Shown: positions 7,411 through 15,918 of the stretch, one piece after another | Position numbering within the stretch: position 1 is the stretch's first letter | How the letters are laid out: each line of letters starts with the position of its first letter | Assembly (NCBI GenBank): GCA_964589825.1 | Contig: CAZPUS010000037.1 | Span: forward strand, 1-25,821 | Length of the DNA stretch: 25,821 nucleotides | Direction of reading: 5' to 3' | DNA from: CAZPUS01 sp964589825 | Lineage (GTDB): Bacteria; Fibrobacterota; Chitinivibrionia; Chitinivibrionales; WJKA01 | Made by a program: the position numbers and the translations under genes | Notes under the pieces: model-generated | The model's database searches: none | What the model was told of the DNA's origin: nothing | What the model saw: only the letters and a program-made list of their open reading frames with translations

Positions 7411-8319
7411 TCACGTACCCGTATTAATGTCGTTGAGATCGTCCAGAAATCCGGGGATATCCTGAATCGCTTTTTGCTGGGAGAGCGCGATCGAGACTAT
7501 CGAGCACACCGAATCGATGGCTTCCACTATCTGCGAGGGCGATACCGTGCCATCGTTTTCGATTACAAGTGACCCGAGGACGGTTCCCGCTTTTGAGAGT
7601 ACAAGACCGATCCCGTGTTCTTCGAAGATGTTTTCTCCGGTTTTGGAGGTACGCGCAGCGATATCGTGGAGAGTGGTCCCCATTTTTCCATCACCGTACG
7701 TCTCTCCGAGAAAATCGGCGATCACGAATACGTTGCGGCCGTCAAGCTGTCTGGAGACCGTTTTGCACGCTTTTTGCATAAACCGCTCCAGCGAAGTATT
7801 ATCGACTAGCATCTGCAGCAGCTCGTTACGTTCCTGAAGCTGAATCGTACGCTCGCGCACTCGCTGCTCCAGCATTTCGTTGGCCCCTTTAAGCTGCGCG
7901 TTTTTCTTTTCAACTTCCTTAAGCAGACGCTGCGCCTCCATTCGCTTTTCATAGTACTCTATTGCATTTTTCACCGATAGCTTGAGATCGTTATCATCCC
8001 ACGGTTTGGTTATGTAGCGCCACACGTGCCCCTCGTTGATCGCCTGCATGATACTCTCGATATCCGCGTATCCGGAAAGTATCATACATACCGCATCCGG
8101 ATACTGCTGTTGTGCACGTGTGAGAAATTCCACCCCGTCCATTCCCGGCATGCGCATATCGGCAACGATCACCACGGGTGAATGCCACTGCAGCATCTGC
8201 AGTGCCTCTTCGCCGCTTTCTGCAAGCAGCAGCTCGTAAGCCTCTTCATCGATAAACGAGCGCTGCAGCGATTTAAGGACGTTCTTTTCATCATCGACAA
8301 ACATGATCTGGTAATTCAT
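7411..8319 (-). CDS. Response regulator: receiver, coiled coil, GAF-like C-terminal domain
   Basis: 302 residues with AGGAACAAG before the ATG. The receiver domain (1-120) has all key residues: acidic pair Asp9/Asp10 in FVDDE, phospho-acceptor Asp54 in VADMRMPGMDG, Ser82 in ILSGYAD and Lys105 in YITKPWDD. The RYITKPW form is typical of RpfG-type and related regulators. Residues about 120-170 form a coiled coil, and about 170-285 look like a small GAF- or roadblock-like sensor domain (IADFLGETYGDGKMG, GLVLSKAGTVLGSLVIE). There is no DNA-binding, GGDEF or HD-GYP domain, so output is probably by protein contact. It lies 97 bases after the histidine kinase and the same distance before the DUF342 gene; the kinase is the likely phosphate donor. 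Confidence 0.88.
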   Translation of the reverse strand: MNYQIMFVDDEKNVLKSLQRSFIDEEAYELLLAESGEEALQMLQWHSPVVIVADMRMPGMDGVEFLTRAQQQYPDAVCMILSGYADIESIMQAINEGHVWRYITKPWDDNDLKLSVKNAIEYYEKRMEAQRLLKEVEKKNAQLKGANEMLEQRVRERTIQLQERNELLQMLVDNTSLERFMQKACKTVSRQLDGRNVFVIADFLGETYGDGKMGTTLHDIAARTSKTGENIFEEHGIGLVLSKAGTVLGSLVIENDGTVSPSQIVEAIDSVCSIVSIALSQQKAIQDIPGFLDDLNDINTGT

Positions 8320-8416
8320 GACTTGTTCCTCTGTTTATTAATAGTTGATTCTGTGTTACTTTTATCGGAAATTACAGATCTATTTATGTGCAGCGTATTG
8401 TCCCTGCATACGGTGT

Positions 8417-9826
8417 TTATGTCTCCTCCTTCCGGATGGGTAAACGGATGCTGAAGCACGTCCCGCGCCCGTCTGCGGCCGGTGCCGCGGTTATCTCACC
8501 GTGGTGGTGATTCACGATTATATCATAGGCGATACTCAGCCCCAGTCCCGTTCCCTCACCTACCGCTTTGGTGGTATAAAAAGGTTCGAATATTCGTGCA
8601 CGCGCCTCATCAGAAATGCCCGGACCGTCGTCTTCTATCTCACACACTACCCGATCCGGCTCCTGTCGCGTTCGTATGGTAATGTGTCCCCGATCGCTGC
8701 GATTCTGAGAGGCGATTGCCTGTGCCGCATTCACGAGAATATTAAGAAAGACCTGGTCGAGTTCCCCGATATTGCAGTACACGGCGGGGATATCCCCCAA
8801 ATCGGTCGTTACATCCGCGTAATACTTTATTTCGTTGCGCGCCATAACCAGTGAGCTTTTGAGTCCCGCATTGATATCGGCATGACCGTACTTCTTTTCC
8901 CTGTCAACATGGGCGAATTCTCTCAGGCTCTTGACGATATCGGTAACGCGTACCAGCCCTTCCTTGCTTTCATCGAGCAGCGCATCGGTATCGTCGATAA
9001 TAAAATCGAGCTTTTTCTCTTTTTCCTTCTTCTCAATTGACGCACGATCCGCTCCTGTACGATACATCTGGAAAAGTTCCTTCATGGAATTGAAATATCT
9101 GGTGAGGTTCTCCATGTTACTCTTTACAAACGCGACAGGGTTGTTTATTTCGTGAGCCACTCCTGCGGCAAGCTGCCCGATTCCTGCGAGTTTTTCGGAC
9201 TGAAGAAGCCGTGCCTGTGTCGACTTGAGCTCTTCATAGGCTGCTTCGAGGGTATCTTTTTGCGAAACGATCTGGCGTTCGTTTTCATCCCGTTTGATCG
9301 CCATACCGACCATATTGGCTGCAACACTCAAATACTCCCGCGTCTGCGTATCCCACCCGCCTGCGTTATCGACATTGTCCAGCCCCACAAATCCGCGCAC
9401 ATTGCCTTCTACATCCACGGGAAGCACGAGTATCGACTTGATATCCTGCGCCTGGAGGATCTCCCGCTCCGCCTTTGCCTCATCACCCATGGCGTCGACA
9501 TCGTGCACCTCTATTATCTCGTGGTTGTACAGTTTTTTAGTCCACCAGGGGAACGTATCCAGCGGCAATCCCTGCAGGTTTTCTATTTCGGAACTCACCC
9601 CCTGGTTGCACCACTCGTGGGTATTGTCCATGACGCTTTTTTCTTCATCGAACTGGAAGAGATAGGCGCGCGATGCCCGCGATACCATCCCGAGATTCTG
9701 CAGTGCCCGGTCGACAACTTTGTCGTAGCTGTCGAGGCTTACAAACGATTCCGCAATACGATAGACTGCCTCCAGAAACGAAAACCGACTCTGAAGTGCA
9801 TTATACTGCTGTTGCGTCACACTCAT
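8417..9826 (-). CDS. GAF-domain sensor histidine kinase (soluble)
   Basis: 469 residues. Residues about 20-180 form a GAF domain (FLEAVYRIAESFVSLDSYD, SILVLPVDVEGNVRGFVGLD). A coiled coil (about 180-215) leads into the dimerisation domain with the phospho-acceptor His225 in AAGVAHEINNP. The ATPase domain has the N box (DQVFLNILVNAAQA, 357-370), G1 (EDDGPGI, 398-404), F box (FEPFYTTK, 413-420) and G2 (GEGTGLGLS, 423-431). All catalytic residues are present. It has no membrane segment or signal peptide, so it senses a cytoplasmic cue or a partner. A GGGGGT lies about ten bases before the ATG. It is the first gene of the operon driven by the strong promoter at 9886-9914, followed by its probable partner regulator. 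Confidence 0.93.
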   Translation of the reverse strand: MSVTQQQYNALQSRFSFLEAVYRIAESFVSLDSYDKVVDRALQNLGMVSRASRAYLFQFDEEKSVMDNTHEWCNQGVSSEIENLQGLPLDTFPWWTKKLYNHEIIEVHDVDAMGDEAKAEREILQAQDIKSILVLPVDVEGNVRGFVGLDNVDNAGGWDTQTREYLSVAANMVGMAIKRDENERQIVSQKDTLEAAYEELKSTQARLLQSEKLAGIGQLAAGVAHEINNPVAFVKSNMENLTRYFNSMKELFQMYRTGADRASIEKKEKEKKLDFIIDDTDALLDESKEGLVRVTDIVKSLREFAHVDREKKYGHADINAGLKSSLVMARNEIKYYADVTTDLGDIPAVYCNIGELDQVFLNILVNAAQAIASQNRSDRGHITIRTRQEPDRVVCEIEDDGPGISDEARARIFEPFYTTKAVGEGTGLGLSIAYDIIVNHHHGEITAAPAADGRGTCFSIRLPIRKEET

Positions 9827-10458
9827 AAAAACATAACCCCCATTATTGTATACGCGGGAATGCTGTAAAGGAACTCATCTTAGATATTATACCGGATGCA
9901 CCCCGATTTGTCAACCTGCAAGCCCTCATGCGTACATATCGCAATCGCTTAATTTGGGTAAAGATCACTTTTGCTGCTGTTGTGTTCGGGGGACCAGCTA
10001 TACTCCCCGTTTTCGGCAGACGTACTTTTGTGCGTCATGTTGCCGAGGGCGTCGTATCCCCATTGCGTGTCGTTGCGTGCGGAGACAAGCTGCTTGCTTA
10101 CACCACAACACCGCTACCAGTTATTTTATCCGGAAAAAAACACGTTGGTGAGGGTATTGCTATACGATTGCTGTATAGCGGCCTGTACGTGCGGGGTATC
10201 TTTTTAACCAGTCAGGATCAGGACAGGCAGGATGATACGGATACAGGGGAATGGTTCGCTGGCACGGTGTGATTGCGCATCAGTCAAGGTTCTTTGGATA
10301 TCTTCTGCAAAATCCTGACCATGTTGCCCCGCCCCTCCCTATTTCTCCATTTCCTGCTTGCCCCGCCCCATCCAATTTATGTATATTCCGTAACCAATAC
10401 AACAATCCCGGCTGGATTGATATTCAAACCTTACCCGTTGACATTTCCCGGACTCCCC
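9827..10458. other. Intergenic region between the kinase operon and the TonB receptor
   Basis: This divergent gap holds the kinase promoter at its left end. On the plus strand one frame is open from 9829 to 10272; its only ATG (9928) would give 114 residues. The translation has one hydrophobic stretch (FAAVVFGGPAILPVFG) and an acidic tail, but there is no ribosome binding site and no recognised family, so I leave it uncalled. TATATT at 10382-10387, followed by CCGTAACCAA, may be the -10 box and start region for the TonB receptor. Confidence 0.4.
9886..9914 (-). promoter_or_regulatory. Consensus sigma-70 promoter of the kinase operon
   Basis: On the minus strand TTGACA (9914-9909) and TATAAT (9891-9886) are both perfect consensus hexamers with a 17-base spacer. 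Transcription should begin near 9879, leaving a leader of about 53 bases before the kinase ATG at 9826. This suggests strong constitutive expression of the kinase, regulator and DUF342 protein. Confidence 0.85.
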
Positions 10459-12888
10459 ATGTCCTTTTCATCTATACGGACACTTCTTATTTTCCTCTGT
10501 GTATCCATGACGGTACCGGCACAGGATTTTATCCTCCGCGGCGTGCTTCTGGACTCCGTCTTTGCCCGCAGCGATTCCGTCTCGGCGCAACTGCTGGAAA
10601 GCGGAGAATCCTTTACCGTGCGCTACGGTGAACCCTTCGAGATTTCCCTCCCGCCGGACGACTTCTGGAACCTCTGCATTCGCGACGACAACATCGAACA
10701 GTGCTATGTTATTGAAAAAAAAGGAGGTGGCGACACGGTGTTCGTGGACAGCCTGGATAACGAAAATCAGCTTTCGGTGTTCTCCGCCTTCGTAGTTGCC
10801 GACACCACAGTGGACACGGCCACTGCTGTGGTTGACACCACGGTGTCCTCGGCGGAAGACTCGATTCCGCAGGAGCAGGTGGAGCTGCTCACCCGGCTGC
10901 GTCCGGTGGTAATCCAGGTGCGCAAGCGGCCCAGGAGGAGCCTGGGACAGTCCACGGTTTCCTCCAAGGCCATCGCCCGTCAACCGGGGCTTGCCGAAGC
11001 CGACGTGATTAAGGCAATCCAGGCCCTGCCCGGGGTGGTAGCCTCGTCGGATTTCAGCTCAAAAATCTACGTGCGCGGCGGCGGGGCGGACCAGAATCTT
11101 TTTCTCTTCGATAACGGGGTGGTCTATTCCCCGGTCCATTTTTTCGGCCTCTTCTCCACCTTTCTGGTGGACGGCATCGACAAGGTGGATTTCTACAAGG
11201 GCGGCTTCTCTCCCTCCTATGGCAACCGGCTCAGCTCGGTGGTGGATATCCGGAGCCGCAAGGGAGGCAGGGAGGACAACGACACACTCCAGCTCAAGGG
11301 CTCGGCGCAGATCACCACTTTTGCCACCACTGTATCTGCCGAAGGATCGAAGGGGGCCACCCGGATCAACCTGAGCGGACGCTCCACCTATATAAAGGAA
11401 GTGCTGGGACTGCTGCGCAGTGCCGGTGTCACCGATCTGGACATCGACTACCGGTTCTACGACCTGCAGGGCAACATCTTCCAAGGGCTGGGCGACGACA
11501 TGGGCCTGCAGCTCAGTGCCTACAACGGCCGGGACCGCCTCCTGTTCACGCCCCTGGAAACATTCTGGGGCAACACCGTGATACCGCTGAACTGGTACTG
11601 GCGACCCTCCGATGATCTCACCCTCCGCTCGTCCCTCTCCTATTCGGCCTTCGAGCAGGAGTTTGGCATCGAAAACCTGCAGACTTTTATCAACGAGATC
11701 CAGTCGGTAAGTTTCAAGCCGTGGGCTGAATATACGGGGTGGGAGAACCATGTGCTGCTGCTGGGACTGGAGTCGCAGTCTTTTCTCACCCTCTTCGGCA
11801 ATCGGGCCGACTTCATCAACCTGGACATCACCGCGGAAAACACCTTCTGGCTGCACAGCTTCTTTGCCGAAGACCGGATTTCCCTGGGCCGGTTTGAACT
11901 GATGCCGGGCCTGCGGGCCAACTACCTTTCCAGCCTGGAGACCGTCTCCGCCGAGCCTCGACTCTCCGTCTCCTGGACCTTTACCGAAAATCAACGCCTC
12001 GACGCCCACGCCGGCTATTACAAACAGTTCATCAACTCGGTGATCTTCGGCGATTTCGAATCGCTCAACGAATTTTACTACCCGGCCACCAAAGAAAAAA
12101 CGCAGGTGGTTCCGCCCGCCTCATCCGTACTCTTCTCCCTGGGCTACTCGCAGGACGCCCTGATGGACATGCTCGATTTCACCTGGGAGGTCTATTACAA
12201 GACACTGGACGACCTCATCGTGTTCGCTCCCAACTCAAAGCCCGACAGCATCCGCAACGACCCCAACGTGAGCCTGGGCGATCTGTTTATCCAGGGCGAG
12301 GGATACAGCCTGGGTGCCGAGATAAGCCTGCGCAAAACAGAGGGACTTTTTACCGGCGGGGCGAGCTATGCCTTCGGCTATTCAGTACAAAAAGAGGCGG
12401 AGCGGGTGTTTTTTGCCAAGTGGGACATCCCTCATTCGGTCAAAATCGACGGGGGAATCACCTGGCGCAACCCCGAAGGCACCAGCGTCTGGCGCAGCCC
12501 GAAAAACTATCTGCGCAGCTCCTTTCAGATTAAGTACACCACCGGCCTCCCCTACACCGAAATCACCGGCTACCTGCCCACGCATTATCTTGACCAGGGA
12601 GAGGGACAATTGCCCGGGGGGCCCTCACCGGGACTGGCCAACAACATCGCTACGCCGCTGGGCGGACGCAACCGAAGCCGCTACCCTGCTTACAGCCGGG
12701 TGGACGCAAAGCTTATCGACTGGGGCCGGAAAGATCGCTGGAATTTCAGCTGGACCCTGCTTAACATATTTAACCGGGAGAATGTATTTCTGTATGTCTA
12801 CGACAACACCGCAAATCCGCCGGAGCGCAACACCATTCCGCAGTTCCCCTTTTTTCCGGTGTTGTTTGCGTATAAGCAGTATTTTTAG
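10459..12888 (+). CDS. TonB-dependent outer-membrane receptor
   Basis: The frame is open from 10273, but the ATG at 10459 (809 residues) starts exactly at a signal peptide (IRTLLIFLCVSM, cleavage after VPAQ), so I choose it, although no clear Shine-Dalgarno is seen. Residues about 23-100 form a beta-sandwich domain; about 114-138 is a Thr/Val/Asp linker (DTTVDTATAVVDTT). The plug domain (about 148-270) has the family signature (ADVIKAIQALPGVVASSDFSSKIYVRGGGADQNLFLFDNGVVY, in pieces; GGFSPSYGNRLSSVVDI). The rest is a 22-stranded barrel ending in phenylalanine, the usual assembly signal. The plug resembles Bacteroidota FecA/SusC-type receptors. It should import a ligand with energy from TonB. 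The next gene encodes a DUF4249-like lipoprotein, the usual partner, and the energising operon follows. Confidence 0.9.
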   Translation: MSFSSIRTLLIFLCVSMTVPAQDFILRGVLLDSVFARSDSVSAQLLESGESFTVRYGEPFEISLPPDDFWNLCIRDDNIEQCYVIEKKGGGDTVFVDSLDNENQLSVFSAFVVADTTVDTATAVVDTTVSSAEDSIPQEQVELLTRLRPVVIQVRKRPRRSLGQSTVSSKAIARQPGLAEADVIKAIQALPGVVASSDFSSKIYVRGGGADQNLFLFDNGVVYSPVHFFGLFSTFLVDGIDKVDFYKGGFSPSYGNRLSSVVDIRSRKGGREDNDTLQLKGSAQITTFATTVSAEGSKGATRINLSGRSTYIKEVLGLLRSAGVTDLDIDYRFYDLQGNIFQGLGDDMGLQLSAYNGRDRLLFTPLETFWGNTVIPLNWYWRPSDDLTLRSSLSYSAFEQEFGIENLQTFINEIQSVSFKPWAEYTGWENHVLLLGLESQSFLTLFGNRADFINLDITAENTFWLHSFFAEDRISLGRFELMPGLRANYLSSLETVSAEPRLSVSWTFTENQRLDAHAGYYKQFINSVIFGDFESLNEFYYPATKEKTQVVPPASSVLFSLGYSQDALMDMLDFTWEVYYKTLDDLIVFAPNSKPDSIRNDPNVSLGDLFIQGEGYSLGAEISLRKTEGLFTGGASYAFGYSVQKEAERVFFAKWDIPHSVKIDGGITWRNPEGTSVWRSPKNYLRSSFQIKYTTGLPYTEITGYLPTHYLDQGEGQLPGGPSPGLANNIATPLGGRNRSRYPAYSRVDAKLIDWGRKDRWNFSWTLLNIFNRENVFLYVYDNTANPPERNTIPQFPFFPVLFAYKQYF

Positions 12889-12890
12889 AA

Positions 12891-12934
12891 GGGGCGCGTA
12901 CGGTCAACGTCCTCTCACGGTCGGGTACGCCCCC
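12891..12934 (+). terminator. Hairpin after the TonB receptor
   Basis: GGGGCGCGTAC (12891-12901) pairs with GTACGCCCCC (about 12925-12934) with one bulged base. No T-run follows, so it may be a weak terminator or a 3' stabiliser that sets the receptor level apart from the downstream lipoprotein. Confidence 0.4.
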
Positions 12935-13067
12935 CTCAGGTCCCATGTGAGAAATGCTTTATTATATCGTTCTTTCCGCCAAATGGCGCCGCCGGAGGAT
13001 CCTGTAACCCTTTTTATTGTACACATGAAAACCTGTCGCTGAATTGTGCAAAACCGGTAACGACATA

Positions 13068-14891
13068 ATGAATCACGATAACATTACAAATAACAACGTT
13101 AATAAGCCTTCACGACTGCTGCCCGGAAGCTGTTCAATTGCGCATTGGAGGTTAGTCTTCCCCCCTCTTTTTTTCCTGCTGTTGCTCACCTGTCTCCAGG
13201 GTCCATGGGAATATCGGCCTGCTGACACCGAGGTCTTTCGGGGGATCACGTTGAATGCGTATGTGGTAAGCGGATGGCCGGTGCGGGGAGTGTGTCTGGA
13301 GAAGCTCAATGCGCTGGATGAATCCTACACCCCGGCATTTCCCTTTTACGATTCGGCGCGGGTGACCATCACCGGTGACGGTGGCAGCGGGCGCCGGACC
13401 ATCGAATTGACGCCACGGGCACAAAGCCCCATGTGTTTTGACGGACCGGATGATTTTATCGCGCAAAACGGAGAGACCTATCGCCTTGAGGCGGTCGTCG
13501 AATGGGACTCGGCCGGCGAGGCAACAGTTACCACCATCCGCGGGCAGGCGACAGTGCCGCAGACCTGGAGTATCGACAGTACCGCAAAGGTCAATGCCGT
13601 GGCCCTCAGCGGCACCACCATAAGCGACTCCGTCCCGGCGGGCGGGGTGGAAGCCTTCTTCGGCAGTCTCCCAGAACGCATCTCAGAGCAACTGCAGCAG
13701 ATCTACCAGCCGGAAATCGCCCCCATTGCCAATGACTCAGCGGCGCTGGCGGACTATTTTGCCGAAAATGCGCAGCGTATATCGGCCTCACTTGACTCGC
13801 TCCTGCAAAGCGAGGAAAACATGGTCGCTTACACCGACGGCGACACGGTGCAGTACCTGGGTGGTACGCTGAACCTGACCTCTCACATCTTCCGGGCAAC
13901 CTACAGCAACGATATCCGCGGACTGCTCATTACCCACCACTTCACCGACAGCGGCGTCAATGCCTTTACCCGTTTCGACAACATCGCCGCGAATTTCGGC
14001 GAATCACCTCCGGGCGCCTTCTATTTCCGCGGCACCACGCGGCGCATTCAGTTTTTTGACCTTATCGAAGAAGAGGGCGATGACGGGTTCCGGCTTTTCG
14101 AAGCCATTCCGGTGAGTAATGCATACCTCAAAGGCGGCAGAAACGTGATCTACTTCTTTGGCACCGACGACCACTATGCCGACTTTGTAGAAACCTACAT
14201 CAACCAGCACAGCAGCGCCAACGTTACCCCGGTTCATTCCGTCACCGGCGGCCACGGGTTTTTCGCGGGTTTGGCGGTGGATTCCTTCGCAGTCCATATC
14301 GAGATCCCGAAAGACATCATCTCCTTCAATGTTTTCGAGTCCCACGCCGACTTCTGCAACGATGAGGGATGGAACAACACCGACTGCCGACAGTTCGAGC
14401 CGGACTACTGTCGGCAGGTGCGCTTCAACGACATGCAGTACGCCTTTGACAATCCCGACATCATCAAAGAGCCTGAGTTGCGCAATAACTGCCTCGCCGA
14501 GGCGGTGGCCTACTATCTGGAGCAGGGCAAATCGGTCCGCTACTACCAGGACTCGATACTGACAAACGGGAACACCCTGCGCTGGAAAGAGCGGGCACCG
14601 GACGGGACCGTGAAAAACGCCAGTACACAATTCACCGACGCACAGCTGAAACGGGCCCGGGAGGAGGGAAAACTGCGGTACTGCATGCGCAACGATTTTG
14701 GTGACGAAATATGCACAGAACTCGAGAACGCCGCACAAAAACTCACTGCTGAAAGCGATACCCTCGATAAAATTTTCACCTGGTGTGAAGAAAATGGCTG
14801 GGATGGGGACGCATGCCGGGGATGGGTGCGGGAGAAATTTTGTAAAGAGAAAAGTGGAGCGGCGGAGGCGATTTGCAACGATATAGAATAA
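13068..14891 (+). CDS. DUF4249-like surface lipoprotein with cysteine-rich C-terminal extension
   Basis: The ATG at 13068 gives 607 residues; the TTG at 13044 is less likely. After a long polar N-terminus comes a hydrophobic stretch ending LLTC, a lipobox with the Cys at residue 42. Residues about 60-170 look like the first beta domain of DUF4249 lipoproteins (LNAYVVSGWPVRGVCLEKL, SARVTITGDGG, NGETYRLEAVVEW). A second beta part (about 260-415) ends with the family-like GGHGFFAGLAVDSFAVHI. DUF4249 proteins sit next to TonB-dependent receptors in Bacteroidota, as here, and probably help capture the ligand. The odd part is the tail, about 430-607, with ten cysteines and two similar units (430-448 and 573-592, both C-x3-GW-x4-x-C-R-x-C-like). 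The DUF4249 match is fair, not certain. Confidence 0.65.
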   Translation: MNHDNITNNNVNKPSRLLPGSCSIAHWRLVFPPLFFLLLLTCLQGPWEYRPADTEVFRGITLNAYVVSGWPVRGVCLEKLNALDESYTPAFPFYDSARVTITGDGGSGRRTIELTPRAQSPMCFDGPDDFIAQNGETYRLEAVVEWDSAGEATVTTIRGQATVPQTWSIDSTAKVNAVALSGTTISDSVPAGGVEAFFGSLPERISEQLQQIYQPEIAPIANDSAALADYFAENAQRISASLDSLLQSEENMVAYTDGDTVQYLGGTLNLTSHIFRATYSNDIRGLLITHHFTDSGVNAFTRFDNIAANFGESPPGAFYFRGTTRRIQFFDLIEEEGDDGFRLFEAIPVSNAYLKGGRNVIYFFGTDDHYADFVETYINQHSSANVTPVHSVTGGHGFFAGLAVDSFAVHIEIPKDIISFNVFESHADFCNDEGWNNTDCRQFEPDYCRQVRFNDMQYAFDNPDIIKEPELRNNCLAEAVAYYLEQGKSVRYYQDSILTNGNTLRWKERAPDGTVKNASTQFTDAQLKRAREEGKLRYCMRNDFGDEICTELENAAQKLTAESDTLDKIFTWCEENGWDGDACRGWVREKFCKEKSGAAEAICNDIE

Positions 14892-14893
14892 CA

Positions 14894-14979
14894 CCTGAGC
14901 TGAGCGATTTTATTTGTGCAATCTGCTGCCATCTTCACTGCTCACAGTAGCTTTCATTAAAACAATCGCTCAGCTTAGG
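14894..14979. repeat. Long-stem inverted repeat after the lipoprotein gene
   Basis: The 16 bases at 14894-14909 pair with 14964-14979; 15 pairs are Watson-Crick and one is G-T. The loop of 54 bases can fold further. It begins three bases after the stop codon. No T-run follows, so it is either an imperfect terminator or a REP-like element between the receptor genes and the TonB operon. Confidence 0.6.
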
Positions 14980-15066
14980 ACATAGTGATACAGGAGGGGA
15001 ATGCGCGCTTCCTTCCGAAAACACGCAAAATGTAACCAATAATTTTTTACAAAGGCACTGTCCCAT

Positions 15067-15918
15067 ATGATACCGGAAAAACTGTTCATCCCACTTCAGC
15101 TGATCCTGCTGATAAGCAGTACTTTTTTTACGGCTCACGCTGATGAACGCGACACATTAGCCTCCTTGAACGAGCAAAAGGCGCAGCTGCAGAAGGAGAT
15201 CGCCCGGGCCGACAGAACAATCGCCCGCACCGATTCGATCAAAGCGCGGGAAGCACAGCGCAATGCCACACTGAAAAAGCGAATGCAGGACGACATTGCT
15301 GCACGGCGTGCCGATATCGATGAACTACAGCAGCGACTGGGGGAGCTAAAAAACGAAGTGCGCTCCCTCACGGGCCGGATCAGACAGACCAAAGCGCAGC
15401 AGCGATCCATCGATACCCGCCGAGAATATTTAGCCGACCAGCTGATACAGGCTGCCCGGGCCCTGCACGACACCATCGAGCACTCCCTGCCCTGGAACCG
15501 TGAGCAGCGCCTGGCACGGGTGACTGCCCTGGAGCGGGATCTTGAAAACGACGCCGCCAGTATCGAAGAAGCCCTGGCACGCCTCATGGCGCTCATGGAT
15601 GAGGAGGTCGCCTTCGGTGATGACATCGTACTGCAGGAGCGGCCGGTGCAGCGCAACGACGGCAGTACGATCAATGCCCGGGTGCTGCGCATCGGGAACC
15701 TGTGGATGGCCTATGTAGACGCCGAGGAGCAGTCCTACGGTGTGCTGCGACGCGACACCGATTCCACCTTTGTCTGGAACGAAGAGCTGAACTTTGCACA
15801 ACGCGAAGCTATCCGCACCGCTATAGGAGTTAAGGATGCGAAGAAAGCGCCGCAGATTGTCAAACTCCCGGTACAACTTGATCTTGAACAGGAAAGTGAG
15901 GCCTCAGATGAGAATTAA
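15067..15918 (+). CDS. DUF3450 periplasmic coiled-coil protein
   Basis: 283 residues. A signal peptide (LQLILLISSTFF, cleavage after AHA) is followed by a long Arg/Gln/Glu-rich coiled coil (about 28-130) and a small globular end with LPWNREQRLARVTALERD, IGNLWMAYVDAEEQSYGVLRR and WNEELNFAQREAIRTAI. This order, and the 'LPW' and 'G...A.....' features, are those of DUF3450 proteins, which head the TonB2-type operons of Vibrio and Alteromonas. It acts in the periplasm, probably bracing the TtpC/ExbB complex. Its end overlaps the next start (ATGAGAATTAA), so the two are translationally coupled. The start has only a weak ribosome binding site; GTAACCAA lies 35 bases upstream. Confidence 0.8.
   Translation: MIPEKLFIPLQLILLISSTFFTAHADERDTLASLNEQKAQLQKEIARADRTIARTDSIKAREAQRNATLKKRMQDDIAARRADIDELQQRLGELKNEVRSLTGRIRQTKAQQRSIDTRREYLADQLIQAARALHDTIEHSLPWNREQRLARVTALERDLENDAASIEEALARLMALMDEEVAFGDDIVLQERPVQRNDGSTINARVLRIGNLWMAYVDAEEQSYGVLRRDTDSTFVWNEELNFAQREAIRTAIGVKDAKKAPQIVKLPVQLDLEQESEASDEN

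Noticed and set aside
9928..10272. 114-codon plus-strand frame before the TonB receptor
   Set aside because: The frame is open but has no ribosome binding site and no recognisable family; it overlaps the kinase promoter region's downstream side. Left uncalled, though a real small gene cannot be excluded.
11059..12009. 316-codon minus-strand open frame
   Set aside because: It is antisense to the TonB receptor plug and barrel, with no start signal or family motif.
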